From the NCBI GenBank assembly GCA_001466705.2, contig LATX02000185.1, positions 186,001 to 250,000 on the forward strand: a stretch of 64,000 nucleotides of DNA, in the 5' to 3' direction. The position numbers and the translations under genes are program-made. Under the pieces are notes generated by a model, which saw only the letters and a program-made list of their open reading frames with translations, did no database searches and had not been told where the DNA came from. Positions 11,746 through 24,444 of the stretch are shown here, in pieces; within the stretch, counting starts at the first letter, position 1, and every line of letters starts with the position of its first letter. This DNA is from Moniliophthora roreri. Taxonomy: Eukaryota; Basidiomycota; Agaricomycetes; Agaricales; Marasmiaceae.

Positions 11746-14700
11746 CTAATCAACCGTGGCTACAGTCACCGGACAGGGAGGATGATAGTCGGCACAACCT
11801 CCGTTCCAATTATGTGCCATTGCTGTTTTGGCCGAAGCTAAAGTGGGACGAAAATATTAGAAGCGTCCCATCAGGTGAGAAGGAACAAGACTCACCAGCA
11901 TTCCGGGAGAATAGGTTACCTGTGATACTGGTAATCGCCATATTACAAGCCTTGCTCACGTCCGGATTCCCCGTCGCTCCAGCACTCAAACTCTTCAGGA
12001 TATCGATACCTCCAGCATTAACGATTTCCTTCCGAATAGCCGAGCCACCAACATCCCCGAGCAGACTAATCGCTAGGGCTAGTTCGATGTGAACGTCGTA
12101 GCACTGGTACTCGTCTGCCGCAGTTCGGAGAGCAGCCAGCAGGGAGTCCACAACGCCAGCTTCTACCAACGCCTTCCTAGTCGATCCACCCCATTCTGCA
12201 CAGCTGAACCTCTGTATGGTAAAACCAAACGAACCAAGGGGATAAACCACATCTGGAGGGAGTACTGTCGGTAGTCGTGCAAGCCCTCTAGCGATGTCCG
12301 CTTGTAAAAGGATCTTCGATATATCGCTACTATTCGGCCTCATAAGACACCCAACAGATCTCGCACTCCAGTGCAAGACCTCTGGATCCGTCGACGTCTT
12401 GAGATGGTGGGCAAGTATCTCGACACATCCTGCCTTAGCAATCGCTTTGGCCAGCTTGATAGACCGAGAAATCCGCGCAAGGGCGTACAGGCCAGCACTG
12501 AGGTCTTCGGGGTTGGGCATTGCCGCTTCGGAGCTGCGACGGAGGTGGGTTGCAATGACAGTAATAAGACCCATAGAAGCCATGTAGTCGGCTAATCCAT
12601 CGGACTGGATGAGAGTGCCTAAACAAAGCATCGACATGCTGGGTAGGATACCGGGGCTGTTTCTGGATTGTGTCCGCAGTAAGACGGAGGGTAAGCTGAG
12701 CCTGATGAGACCATTCGCCACTTCAGCGGTTCTGCATATCCGGCTTAAGCACCAGATAGACAAGGACTCGAGTTCTTTTGTCTGTGCCAGGTTGCTTATT
12801 TCCACCAAGGTCGCCGCTGTGCCTGTTCGAAAGATGATGTTGGCGCTAATAGAATCGTGACTGGGTGCTGCTAATCAGCAAACAACTTGTCAAGAGGACG
12901 GGAGAGGAAGAACCTACGCAAGTGTCCCAAGCACAATCAAAACCAACTCGACTCCGTAACCTTCAGCAGCTCGTGCCTTGAGCAGATGAATCAGCGTCGG
13001 TACTGCCCCGGCATTTACCAGCTTGAACGCCTCCTTGTCAGACTCCACCGCAATTTCGTACATTTTCATGAGGTAGCCATCTACGCTCTCCTTCTTCCGT
13101 CCCTCGTTGACTTCGGACTGCAGTGCTTGCACGACGAGGAGCGCGCTGAGATGACCTAGAGTATGATATTTGAATGGAAAACGATCAAAATAGCCAGAAC
13201 CTGAGAGACATACGACTGATAGTAGACCCCGAATCAGATAGGACCCGCCCCGATCGTTCGTCTAAAGTTGCATTATCCATGATGGTCTCCAGTGTTCCCG
13301 GTGAAAACGGTCTTGGACTATAAAGGCCACTCACTGGCGTCGCGCCTGCAGACTGTGAACGTTGTGGTAGTCTTGTTCGTTGAAAAGACTCGTTCCTAGG
13401 TGAAATGGCGGGCGAGAGGTTCATCTCCTGAATTGGAAAGCTGGCCGTCTGAGGAGTTTGGTTTCGAGTCGAGTTGTGGTATGCAACGCAATCGGCACTC
13501 AATTGACGAGTGGGAGTCTGCGTAGGAAGAGACCACCTCGAAGGCATGTCTTTGTGAAAGTATGAATTATAAAGAACGTGTATTGAATAGGATGTGACAT
13601 ACGAGGTAGTGGTGAATGTCGACTTGGCAGTTGCTTCACCAACATCGTAGGCGGCGTAAGAGGTGTGGGAGGAGAATTAAAGGGACTTGTGCCACTTCCC
13701 CGACTGGAAGAGGTCCCAACAGAAGATGTCATTGACGACGATGAAGATGCGGAATCGCTTGGAAGGCCGAATTCATGATACGCGGGAGGTCCTGTTGCGT
13801 ACGACCTGACAGAATTCCTTGCCACAAGGCGCAGCCGGCTACCAACTGGGGAGGTTGTAGCTTCTCTATCGGGAAAGAAGGTGGTCGGCATCGCCTTCTG
13901 GCTACCTATGGTGGTAGCAGGTATTCAGATATCGCAATACATATTCAATAATTGCGGGACTGACCAGAACTGTACGATTCTTCGGCAGGAGACTCATTCC
14001 ACATCTTCACGATGATATCAAAGTTCGGTCTGAGGCGGGCCTCCCGGTCCCAGCACTCCTCAATAATGCCCCAAACCTTGTCATCCAAACCCTTTCCAAC
14101 CACCTCTGAATCATCAGGGCGGTCAGGGCGGGCGTTCTCATTTACAACCAAACGATAAATGCGATCTTCAGTCAGAACACCCCATGGTAGCGTGGATGTG
14201 AATATCTATGAATCGATGAGGTGTGGTTGCAAGAGAAATTCCTGAGCTGCTCACCTCAAGCAAACACATTGCAAAGGCGAAAACATCCGAAGGCTTCGAC
14301 ATAGTCTAGAAACATATTCAGCAAGCGAAATGAATGGTGCAGTTCAGCACAGACCCCTTTCCATGCCTCAGGACTGTAGTATCGATGCGCGTCTGGTGAT
14401 CGGCTTGGCTGTACCTGTAGCATGTCATAGTCAGCTACGCAAGCACGTCCATCCGGTTCAATGAGTATGTTCGTGGGCTTGAGGCTTCCGTGAATGATTC
14501 CACGCTGTGATGTAAGATATGAGTATCATGACGTACATGAATAAGTAGCATAACTTACGGCGTGGAGATACTGCATTCCGAGCGCTATGTCCATGATCTA
14601 AACGCCTGGTTGAGTTCTTGCACAGTAGCAGCTTACGGTGCACGCACCAAAGACCGGCAATCGAACGTGGGACGACTCGTGATCCATTGACCAATGTTTC

Positions 14701-15051
14701 CGTTCTCTTGAAGTGGAAGGACGATGAATTGAGGATCTTCACTTTGTGCAGATATTCCGTAGACATTCAAGACATTTGGATGCTTCACTTCATGCCAACG
14801 AGTAGCCTGACGCGCAAGTTGCTGAGAGCGGTGACTAGATCAGAAAAAGATATTACAAAAGCTGTAAAGGCACGCACCTCCGGCCGAGACTGAGCAGTTA
14901 GCCTCTTTACGATGACCCTTTTTTCGTTCCAAGTGCCCTTCGACAGATACTTCTGGTTCCCAGCGGTCGGAGGGTCGAATGCGATCTCGTTTATTCCAAT
15001 AACTTGAGAGTTCCGGACGTCCAATGGATGCTGGATATCATCTGAGAACAT
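11746..15051 (-). CDS. Degenerate TKL-type kinase fused to armadillo-like repeats
   Basis: The start is ATG 15051 (MFSDDIQHPLDVRNSQVIG) and the stop a TAG at 11746-11748. The N-terminal half is a kinase fold: RVIVKRL (VAIK-like Lys at about residue 49), HEVKHPNVLNVYGI, FIVLPLQENGNIGQWI, MDIALGMQYLHARGIIHGSL, KPTNILI, ADYD, RYYSPEAWKG, SDVFAFAMCLLEIFT and a final lobe with ECWDREARLRP. A glycine-rich loop is not evident, and HRD is replaced by His-Gly-Ser, so the catalytic Asp is lost. The DFG position reads Asp-Tyr-Asp. A Ser/Pro-rich linker follows. The C-terminal 400 or so residues are helical repeats resembling armadillo/HEAT units (VNAGAVPTLIHLL, AGCVEILAHHL, VEAGVVDSLLAAL, VNAGGIDILKSL). 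This suggests a scaffold or pseudokinase rather than an active enzyme. At least ten introns interrupt it. Confidence 0.75.
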
Positions 15052-15792
15052 TATGTTGTTCGACGGGTCGGTTGTGAGTTCTCATTCCAACCTCTTGGCT
15101 GAAAAGGAACCTAGTGCGGGGCAAAGGGTCGACTCTGGTTCGCCGCTTGTGTATCCAAAACTGGACAGCCGAATAACTCGGGTAGTCTGAACGTCAATTT
15201 ACATGATGGAAGGGTTTGGACCGGATATGCTGCTGAGGGGTGAGAATGAGGCGTTCTGACAGCGGGACTAGCAGATCAGACGACCTTTACGAGCGTCTAC
15301 TGTCATACAACAAGCTGATGCCATCTGTCCCTTTGAACCATCTAGAGAAATTGTATTATAACTGAGAGTAGCCCAGGATGAGTCTAGATTGTCCCTGTCA
15401 GCTCGAAATGAAACATCAGGAAATGCAACACTTACCGGGCATGAAGTGTATCATAGATATTGATCATCATAAGGAGGTGCCGTCGCCCAGAGGAAGTAGT
15501 GCTCCGCAAAAGTGCCGAACTGCGACGACATCGAGGTTATTGAAGGAAGCAGAGATAGACGTACAATCCCACGGTTCATCCATTTATTTCTATCTATTTA
15601 TCTATGGGCTGGAACTCTGCGGAGAACAGTCGTTCTAGATCTTCCGATGTTTAGCGCTTGACTCCCCATCGATCTCATCACCCGAACTAGCAAATTGTAT
15701 AAACGGTCTCGTCAAATTACATCAAATGCATAGTACAACTCGTATCGCGGAGAAAACATTGTGTGTCGGAAGTTTTATTGCCCATAGGGCTT
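15052..15792. other. Intergenic stretch
   Basis: No gene is seen. A short plus-strand frame at 15378-15638 has no motif or paralogue. Confidence 0.5.
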
Positions 15793-17317
15793 TCAATAAC
15801 GGAGTTTATAAGAATCGTCCTTTTCAGGATCGAAGTCTCGTGGCTCGAGGGCAAAGTTGTGGCGTTCGTAATTGGCTATTTCGCTATACCGCAACTAAAT
15901 GGTACGAGTCAGCGCTGAAGAACCAGAGAGGAATAGCTCGGAAACCCTTACATAGGCCTCGATGCCAATAGCATGAATCAAAGCCGCGATCCACAGTGCC
16001 ATTCCATGAGTTACACGGGATGCAGAAGCATAACCAAGCTCTCCTTCATTAAGGGAAGCATGGACGGCGACATGGAAACTGGGGTCTAATAGGGTATTCC
16101 CCGATGTAGAGCATTCAGGAAATTGCTCAACCAATTGTTCCACGGATCTCAGCACAAACAATATTTCGTCGCAGCGCCACAACTGTAAAAGCGGGAGATA
16201 AGTATAGTTCATCATTGTACAATTCAACGTACCGAGTAAAACGAGCCAATGTTCGTTATAATTCGGTTTGCAGCCAATATAATTAGTTTTCCCGAGATGA
16301 CTGTAGCAAAGTAAACGACCGCCCCTGAAGCAGCACGGTCAGTAAACACGTCTGGAAGCAGAGAGAATTCTGACTAACGAAGCATCCATTTCCTGTGCAA
16401 CCTCGTATTCCTCCTTGCAAAGAAGAGACCGATCAAGAGAGGCACGATGGTCATGATACCAAGAATATAATATGCAGATTGAGCGTTGATTTCGCCTCCA
16501 AAGCTCCGGCGAGCGACGATTGCGCCACCGATGTTCCCTACAACGAGTGTTATGATCACAAAGTATCCTAAACATAAACGGAGATGTGAGATACATTTAG
16601 CAAAGAAGTCAAACCGACGAACCATTTAGACGGTGTAGTAAGACGTATTTCTGTGAGACCGTCTATTAGACTGTCAAGGAACTGTCAGGAGCGCTTACCC
16701 TGCGAATCATTGGAAGGAACTGTATTCCAACAAAGATTCCGCCCACTGTTCCATTTTGGTTAGCATCGGGGACAAAGGGAGCAGAAGAACGGCATACGTA
16801 CATACGGTAAGATAGATGTGGAGTATGTAATTGATTCTGAACAGCTGGATGTTGAACCAAAAGAACTCTCCTGCAGTGATCGTCAGCGAAGAACGACGAG
16901 GAGTCTGAACTGACGCACCGGGGGTTGTCATAGAGCGCATCTTGCCTGGATTCATCAGCAGACTACGGGCCAAGCAATAGCCGACCAGTGCTCCGCCAAA
17001 GACGAACACTTGAAGACAGGTAAGGAACATGTCAAAAAGTTACAAAATGACTACACACATAGGAAGAGACTATATTTCTCTCGAAATCCCATCATCCAAC
17101 TCAGTGACATGTAGAGAGAAAACACGGGATTTCGTGTTCCTATCCTCGAATACGAAGGTGTCGCTTGAGGTGGTGAAATGGCAACCGACGGCTGATAGAC
17201 CGGGGACATCGTAGCACTCTGAGAGCTACCGAGGTGATAATCCGTATACGCAGCTGGCCGAATCACATAGGCGTTCCGAGAGGTCTCCGACTTCTCAGTG
17301 TTGTGAATGCTCGCCAT
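15793..17317 (-). CDS. DUF2306-like multi-membrane-segment protein (copy C)
   Basis: The start at 17317 reads MASIHNTEKSETSRNAYVIR and the stop is a TGA at 15793-15795. The order matches copy B: a polar head rich in Ser/Pro/Tyr, YMSLSWMMGFREKYSLFLC, VFGGALVGYCLARSLLMNP, EFFWFNIQLFRINYILHIY, VGGIFVGIQFLPMIRR, GYFVIITLVVGNIGGAIVA, RRSFGGEINAQSAYYILGIM, NTRLHRKWMLR, GAVVYFATVISGKLIILAAN, LWRCDEILFVLRSVEQLVEQ, ASASRVTHGMALWIAALIHA and the tail NYERHNFALEPRDFDPEKDD. All splice junctions that I checked keep frame. It is very close to copy D, about 1.1 kb downstream in the window on the same strand, especially from QFLPMIRR to the end. The family resembles DUF2306 and no biochemical function is known. 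Confidence 0.78.
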
Positions 17318-18453
17318 GATGGAGGATGATAAGTCGGTCGCGTGCTGACTATACACGTCCTTTTTGTGGTATAACCCTGCGCCTCAGAATCCGGGTGATG
17401 TGAACGTGTCAAATGTAGCCCTAAAGCAAAATATGGATAATCAGAGAGCATTCATTCGTGCAGGGCCAGAACTCACACATCGAAATTGAAAAGCCGAGTA
17501 AGTAGGTCAGGTTCTTCCTCTGTGCATCCCGTCAGTTCAATCGCCACTAAGCATCCTGTTGCTCAGCGGGGATCTGAACAGAAAGTCCTGGTCAGCTCAG
17601 TTCCGGGGGTTGCAGGCGTATCAATGACCGACATTTCGGCAAGTTTCTTTCTCACGAGGGAATATCCACTATCCTAGACGAGCTGCCCCTTCCAAAAGAT
17701 TCCCAGTCGTAGAGAAGCTGGGTGACGCTTGGCCTGTGTGATCGATTAATGGTTTGTGCTGGCGTCTAAGCCAGACCTGCGTAAAAGGGTACGTGACAGT
17801 TCGAAAGCAGGGTTGGATAGTCATTAGCGACACCTGATGTACACCGCCGCATTGCGAATTGATGCAGAATAGTTCCTCCTGAGAAGAGAGGTCACTGTCG
17901 CATTGATATTCAAAGATATTGTCAAACTCGCACCTGTGCAATCTTAGAAACACCAGTCCTGATATAATTCTGCCATCCGTCGTGCTTCCGTCCAACTATT
18001 TATTGGCCCAGGAGCGAGTCCCTATTGACGCGTAGTAAGGCTCCAATCTCGAGATGTTGCCTCGTTTCCTTGTTTCTGGGGTCATAAAGAAGCTGAAAAC
18101 CAACAGGGACGATTAGGCGAAGGTTAGCAGTGAGAATTCGCGTTACTCACCCATGAAGCACTACAATGAGGTGAGGTCTGCAATCCTTTTGATTGATGAC
18201 GTTGTTAGCGTCCTTATGCATGAGCGACTTGAGTGAACTTGAAGGCTCCGATTCCGAGGATTCGGAGGGCAGCACTTTCTGTCAAACTTTCCCATCACGT
18301 GATGCTCGTCCAGCGCGTCTTCAATAATAATAATATGTAAAGATTGGCCGGCAATACTGGGTACAGTCTACAATAAATAGGAAAAATACGATGATCTGTG
18401 TGTGTTTGGAGCACCCCGTTGGGTATCATTTTCAGGCCAACTTTTCCCGACTC
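17318..18453. other. Spacer between tandem DUF2306-like copies
   Basis: About 1.1 kb with no recognised gene. Small open frames at 17486-17677 and 17669-17995 have no motif. The spacer is not obviously repeated elsewhere in the window. Confidence 0.5.
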
Positions 18454-19862
18454 CTAATGACGGAAATGGAGTTCATCTTTGACAGGATCGAAGTCTTGTG
18501 GCTCGAGCGCAAAGTTGTGACGTTCATAATTAGCCTTCTCGCTGTATCGCAGCTAAATCGCATAAATTGAGCGCTGAAGTACCAGGAATAGAAATAGCCA
18601 GATTATCTCACATAGGCTTCAACACCGACAACATGAATCAAAGCTGCTACCCACAGTGCCATTCCGTGAGTTACACGGGATGCAGAAGCATAACCAAGCT
18701 CCCCTTCATTGAGAGAAGCATGGACAGCGACATGAAAACTGGGGTCCCCCGATGTAGAACATTGAGGATATTGTCCAACCAACTGTTCTACGGACCTCAG
18801 CACAAACAATATTTCGTCGCAGCGCCACAACTGTAAAAGTGGATGTAAGTAGGACACATTAATATGAAATTTGACGTACCGAGTAGAATGAGTCAATGTT
18901 CGTTATAATTCGGTTTGCAGCCAATATAATTAATTTTCCCGAGATGACTGTAGCAAAGTAAACGACCGCCCCTGAAGCAGCACGGTCAGTAAACACGTCT
19001 GGAAGCAAAAGATAGAATTTTGACTAACGAAGCATCCATTTCCTGTGCAACTTCGTATTCCTCCTTGCAAAGAAGAAACCGATCAAGAGAGGCACGATGG
19101 TCATAATACCAAGAATATAATATGCCGATTGAGCGTTGATTTCGCCTCCAAAACTCCGACGAGCAACGATTGCACCACCGATGTTCCCTATAACGAGTGT
19201 TATGATCACAAAGTATCCTAAACATAAATGAAGATGTGGGATACCGTCCAGTAAAGAAGTCAAACTGACGAACCATTCAGACGGTGCAGCAAGATGTATT
19301 TCTGCGAGATAATCTATCAGACTGTCAAGACATTGTCAGGAATGCTTACCCTGCGGATCATTGGGAGGAATTGTACTCCAACGAAGATGCCACCCACTGC
19401 TTTGTACTATATTATTGGGAACAAAGGGTGTAGAATAGCATACGCACATATAGTAAGATAGATATGAAGTATATAGTTGATCCGGTATAGCCGCATATTG
19501 AACCAAAAGAACTCTCCTACGACCGGTTTTAATGTCGATGAACTGAGAGGTACGAGTCAACGTACCGGGTGGGGTCAGAGCACGCATCTTCACCGGATCC
19601 ATAAGCAAGCTACGAGCTAGGCAGTAACCGATGAGTGCTCCTCCGAATACGAAGGCTGGGACGCAGGTCAGAAACTCGCTATAAAGTTGAACGGCGGATA
19701 CTCGCATAGAAGGAGACTGTACTTCTCTCTGAATCCCACCATCCAACTGAGCGACATGTACAGTGAGACCACAGGATTTCGTTTGGCTATCCTCGGATAT
19801 GGACGCGTTGCCTGCTGCAGTGAGGTGCCGGTGGACATTGAGGTCTGATAGGCAAGGGACAT
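18454..19862 (-). CDS. DUF2306-like multi-membrane-segment protein (copy D)
   Basis: This is the tandem twin of copy C. The stop is a TAG at 18454-18456 after NYERHNFALEPQDFDPVKDE. Internal exons (LWRCDEILFVLRSVEQLVGQ, NTKLHRKWMLR, RRSFGGEINAQSAYYILGIM) differ from copy C by only scattered residues, and the intron sequences are also similar. A stretch of copy C around GNTLL is missing here. The N-terminus is the uncertain part. The first ATG joined to YMSLSWMVGFREKYSLLLC is at 19862 (MSLAYQTSMSTG), but copies B and C have about 35 more residues ahead of this point. An additional 5' exon up to about 20130 is possible, or the start has been lost. Function is unknown. Confidence 0.72.
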
Positions 19863-20381
19863 AGCTGCTGCTCCGGTCGGAGTGGTGATTGATGTAAATG
19901 ACTCGTACTGCCTGGGTCACTTCCGGGTACAGACAAGGCGTTTATACCTTTAGAAAGGACTGTGTGATATTTGGAGTTCGCTGTTTCTGTGGTCACTGAC
20001 AGAATCAGATGAATGCAGAGATCAATGGTGGCTATAGCTCCCAGCGGGATCGCATCTGAGCCACCCTCATTAGCTTCCTGACATTGCTGCAACGAAATTA
20101 CGTAGATGAGGAGCCGAACCACAAACAACTAAGCTCTGTTCCCAACGAATATAGAGTATGTGAAATGTCACAGCCGCATAACCCGCCATAAATAACGAAC
20201 TTAAACACGAGTGTCAACGAAAATGGAAATATTAAATTGAATAGAAAAAGATCACACCTTCAATCTCTGTAATGATATGTATCTCTGAGTTTTTGGTTGA
20301 CGGTTCTCAAGGGAACTAAGTATACAGTGGCAAGTCAACAGGTTTGTCGGAATCTGCTGATCTGTTCTGTCCAGATATCGA
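19863..20381. other. Intergenic stretch, possible unplaced 5' exon of copy D
   Basis: A minus-strand frame here includes a weak echo (TETANSKYHTVL) of the conserved N-terminal head of the DUF2306-like paralogues. It could not be joined to copy D with confident splice sites. Confidence 0.3.
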
Positions 20382-21701
20382 CTATTCCTCATGGAATCTT
20401 AGCGTCGACAAATGGACCTGATTTCCCGAACTTGGTGGGGATCTTAGGTCGGGGTCATCGGACATGCTGCGCTGCATGTCCACGAGGATGATGATCAAAG
20501 TTGGATAGAGGCTCTAAAGAGAATTTAGCTGGTGAAATGGACACACTGAAACACGACATGCCAAAATCTAATCTCCCTCAAAATACTGTAGAATCGTTGG
20601 CTTACAGTGCCAAACTTGACAGAGAAAAACAAGACGATCTGGGGCAGCTTTCAACGGCATTACGGGAAATCAATACCTTGAACATCCAGAATACCATAAC
20701 TCGTAACTTACACACCAGAGGCTGTAGATAAAACCTGACTCGACGAGCAGGACCATGATCTTCTCGCTTTGAGATATGCGATGTGAAGTTCCCAGGTTTC
20801 TCGGTTTCTACGGAGAAATTGGTGGTGTTTCCTGTTCTCGAGAATCTAGCTTGAGTCTTGCTCTGCGAAAGGTCCATAATTGCTGCCTACCATGCCCGAA
20901 CAGCGATAATTCCCGTAGACGTCACGTCGGTCAACAGTGGTATACCCCATGCAATTGGTTCTCCCCATTGAAATGTCTGAGAGCCTTCAGGCATTAAGCC
21001 CTAATTTCCAGCGCCTTCGTTTGCCAGACAATCTAGAGAAATAATGGCGAATGCTGGTATTGCATCAAGGCATGAGCGGTGAATATAACTGAGAAAGTCG
21101 GTTACCAGCCGCTCACCGAAAGAGACTGACAACATGATCACTGGGGCCCATACCAATTTTTGAAGTGGTCCGTTTCTACATAGCACCCATGCTCACCGGA
21201 TAACAACCGTGTCTCCGGTAATCATCTACATGAATTAATCATGCATCGGGTACGACGATCCACGGAAACAAAAGTGCTCTTTGCGGCTCACAGTGACGAG
21301 GAATAGCGCCTTCTCGGGTACCCAAAGACACATAATTTCTTCATTCAGCTTGATAATGCGATCTTCCAGGCTTAACGTCGGATAGTTGAGAAGTCCCTTC
21401 ATCACAGCAAGCATACTCGTGAGTGCCATGGCCCAGAGCGCCGCCGATGAAACGAAAAGAGTAATCGATACAGCGAACAGAGCTACGTCTGCTGGATTTC
21501 GTATACCTCTCGATCTGTACTATTGCGTAAGTATCAGAGATTACAGACAGAAAAAAACTAACTGACAATTGAAGAAGAGAAAAGCACTAGATATACAGCC
21601 CAAAGACCGCTCTCTGTCACTCCTCCAGTCGCGGTCCATATTATGCTGTTGCCCACGATCGTGAAGATCGCTTGCTCTTCTTCAGACACAGATAAAGACA
21701 T
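20382..21701 (-). pseudogene. Seven-segment membrane protein pseudogene (copy 3)
   Basis: All exons of the 4033/6726 family can be found in order. The start at 21701 reads MSLSVSEEEQAIFTIVGNSI, followed by ESGLWAVYLVLF, RGIRNPADVALFAVSITLF, EEIMCLWVPEKALFLV, GDTVVIR, AWVLCRNGPLQKLVW, AFAIISLDCLANEG, QWGEPIAWGIPLL, EKIMVLLVESGFIYSLW, SQRFYSIL and YPTLIIILVDMQRSMSDDPD, ending in a TAG at 20382-20384. Two in-frame stops break it: a TGA where the paralogues have the Arg of VIWRAW (near 21197), and a TAG shortly after CLANEG (near 21003). The conserved GMGDQIS is also degraded. Splice sites still look usable, so inactivation may be fairly recent. Confidence 0.75.
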
Positions 21702-22744
21702 GGCGAGTTGGCACCAGCATTGCACTGGTGTTTATAGATCAAAGATCGCGAAACAGTCACGATTGAAGCTGATCCCGGTGCTTCTGCTGCTATAGATGAG
21801 CATTTCTTAAGGGCGTAGCTCCCAGGAAGGACCGTGAGACCTGGACTTCGGAATACGAATGAGAAACTTCTTTGACTCGGAAGACTGGAGACTTTGAAAC
21901 CTTGATAGCGACTCGTCTGGATATTGTGAATAGAACATGTATAATTTGCGACCACACGGAGAAGATATTCTAGTAAGTCAGATGGCCAAGCATGCGGGAG
22001 AGAAGACTCACGGTGAACGTTAGTTTAAGTTAAGAAAGTTAAGGACAGCTCCATGACCGCCGGACTCTTATACACTTATGGGCAAAACCTCCCACGGTTA
22101 TAATGGCCGGCTCGTGCACAGTCTGTTCACAGGCTCTTTACCCCGGCCCCGAAAGGAGCTTTCGCTACCTCTAGCATCGCGAAGGACGCCTCAGCAGACT
22201 CCAAGCGATCCAAAATGTTTTGAGCTTTTACTTGGATATAGGCCCTGCTCAAAATACTGGCAGCCTGAAAGCGACGCACGGTTCGTCGTTTACACAGAGT
22301 ATTCTCTGCATATATAAATGAAAGTCACTGACGGCACGCCTATTTCTAGTCGACCCTGAGGAGGTATCTCCTACAATCCTTATCAAATACTCTTACTATG
22401 TCGACAGTCCGAGTCGGATTACTTTTGACACCGACTGAAGGGTCGACACCCTGCTCCGATCATGTACCAGCGCGTCGTCACTGAAGTAATAACTATGAGC
22501 TCATCCCACCTCGACCGAACACTTCCCCATTTATGTAGGACATGCAGGGGCTTTGAGGCCCAAGTTGTCATCAACAAGGCAATTGCAGCAATGGGCGGCG
22601 CCAGGTTCGCTCTGATGCCGATGACGCCCTAGAGTCTGCTGTCCCGGTATTTAATACGTTCCTACACCGCTCTGATTCCGACCCCAGCCTATCCTTTCTA
22701 ATAAATAGGGCCTCAAAAATCATTTTGGACGTTGAGCCTTGCAC
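21702..22744. other. Intergenic stretch between divergent genes
   Basis: About 1 kb lies between the pseudogene start and the divergent plus-strand gene. No gene, RNA or repeat is recognised. It probably holds both promoters. Confidence 0.5.
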
Positions 22745-24290
22745 ATGGCGGAAACGTTGGAAGAAGTCCTGGAGCCTTTCATCTCGGTCGAAACTTTGAT
22801 CACGGCCCCGATGATAACACTAGTGGTGAGTTATCCGTATAATAAACCCCTGGCCCTCTGAACAAAAACCTACTAGCTCATGTTCTTCACCTACGGTCAG
22901 AAAACCCACCCTTAAACCTCCACCTAAGCACGAAAGTGACCAACCATCTCTGTAGGCCTCTATGTTCTGATATTCGGCGCCTGTATCCGCATTCTCTACC
23001 ATCGCAAAAGTAGCCCGAATCGAGGCTTTTATCTCGGAGGCTCGACAGTCCTATTTGTCCTCGCCACAATTACGACAGGCTTTTGGACTTTGACGTACAT
23101 CAGACAATCTGTTCTGGGATATTCGGCTGTGAAAACTCAGGATTACGTTCCGTTCCTCCTGTATGTCCAGGGTGATAAGCTGAAGACGGCGACGTAGTGA
23201 GTGCATTTGCTATTTAGGTTCAATTCTCGTGCTGACTCAAATCAGTGTAGTCGTTAGCGTCACGTCAATCCTCATCAAGTGAGTGATATTCCTCGGGAGA
23301 TCTTGAATCTTCGCTAATCATAGGAGGCAGTATAACCGCAGACGCTATGCTTGTAAGCATTTCTTCATTTCCCACTATAATGCTATATCTCAGACGGGGA
23401 CCAGATACACCGATGCTACAAGATATGGGGCTGCCAAAAATGGGTGGCCCTTCCATTGATATTCGTAGTTTTAGTACAGAACGGTAAGTATCGCGTTCTT
23501 TGACTCATCCCGAGTTGGTACTGACGCCTTCCAAACCCTAGCCGTCGGACTCGCGAGCGCCATCATGATAGCGATATCCTATACCGATCGAACTATCGCG
23601 TCCAATTACGAGCTACTACTGAAGGGGAACGCTATAAACGACGGATACTATGTCGCAAGTGGTGCTGTGAACGGGCTAATCACTCTCATGACGGGTATGT
23701 TCCCAGTTCCGGCGTACCATTTAATATAGGCTGACATTGAGCAGCTGGACGAATATGGTGGATCACTCGTCAAGCTCGACGCCTTTTAGGGCGTGGTGTT
23801 CAGGAGAAATACGTGTCAATTGTTGTGATAATGTGAGAGCTTCGACTATTTCGGACGCCCATGAAGAGCCAACTCAAACTTGTCTTCGTAGCCTTGAATC
23901 TGGGATGATATACCCAGTACTCTTGATCATTGGCCTTATCATCACACACACGACGGATCCCACAAAACAGGGTCTTGTACCTGTCGATTTCTTCCCGCTG
24001 GTTTCCTTAGCGGCTGTACGTTGCATCCACACATGAGTCTTGGTCATAACTAACATCATGAGTAGGGTATTGCACCTACAATCATTATAGTACGAGCGGG
24101 TTTGGGAAAAGCAGTAGAGAGTGTAAATCAAGTCGTACCATCGGTACATTTTATCGGTATGGACGAGCAACGAGGAACCCAGAAATCTGGCATATCAGAG
24201 ATACGCTTCGCTCAGAGATCTCTGCCCAGTGCTGGCGAATCTGATACATTGTTGTTGGAATCCTTAGATACGGGCAGGAGCCATACGTAG
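22745..24290 (+). CDS. Seven-segment membrane protein, divergent member (copy 4)
   Basis: The start is ATG 22745 (MAETLEEVLEPFISVETLIT) and the stop is at 24290 after GRSHT. Exons give GLYVLIFGACIRILYHRK, STVLFVLATITTGFWTLTYI, VVVSVTSILIN, KRQYNRRRYA, a segment WVALPLIFVVLVQN, AVGLASAIMIAISY, NGLITLMTAGRIWWITRQ, IILESGMIYPVLLIIGLI and GIAPTIIIVRAGLGKAVESV, then a polar tail. ESGMIYPV and APTIIIVRAGLG are hallmarks of the large Agaricomycete seven-segment family, of which this is a different branch from copies 1-3. From exon 2 onward every splice keeps frame. The first junction does not: the obvious GTGAGT donor at 22826 gives the wrong phase, and a donor a few bases later (GTTATC) is needed. 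The gene may therefore be mis-modelled there or slightly damaged. Confidence 0.75.
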
Positions 24291-24444
24291 AATAGCGCGT
24301 GAAAGGAGTAAATAGTATTATACCATAAGCATACTTCATCCATAATATACAACAGAATCCAAGGGTATCATTCAGATAACACAAAGTCCGTTCGGCATCG
24401 CCATCCATCCTATCAGAACACGTTTAAGCATACACATTCATGGC

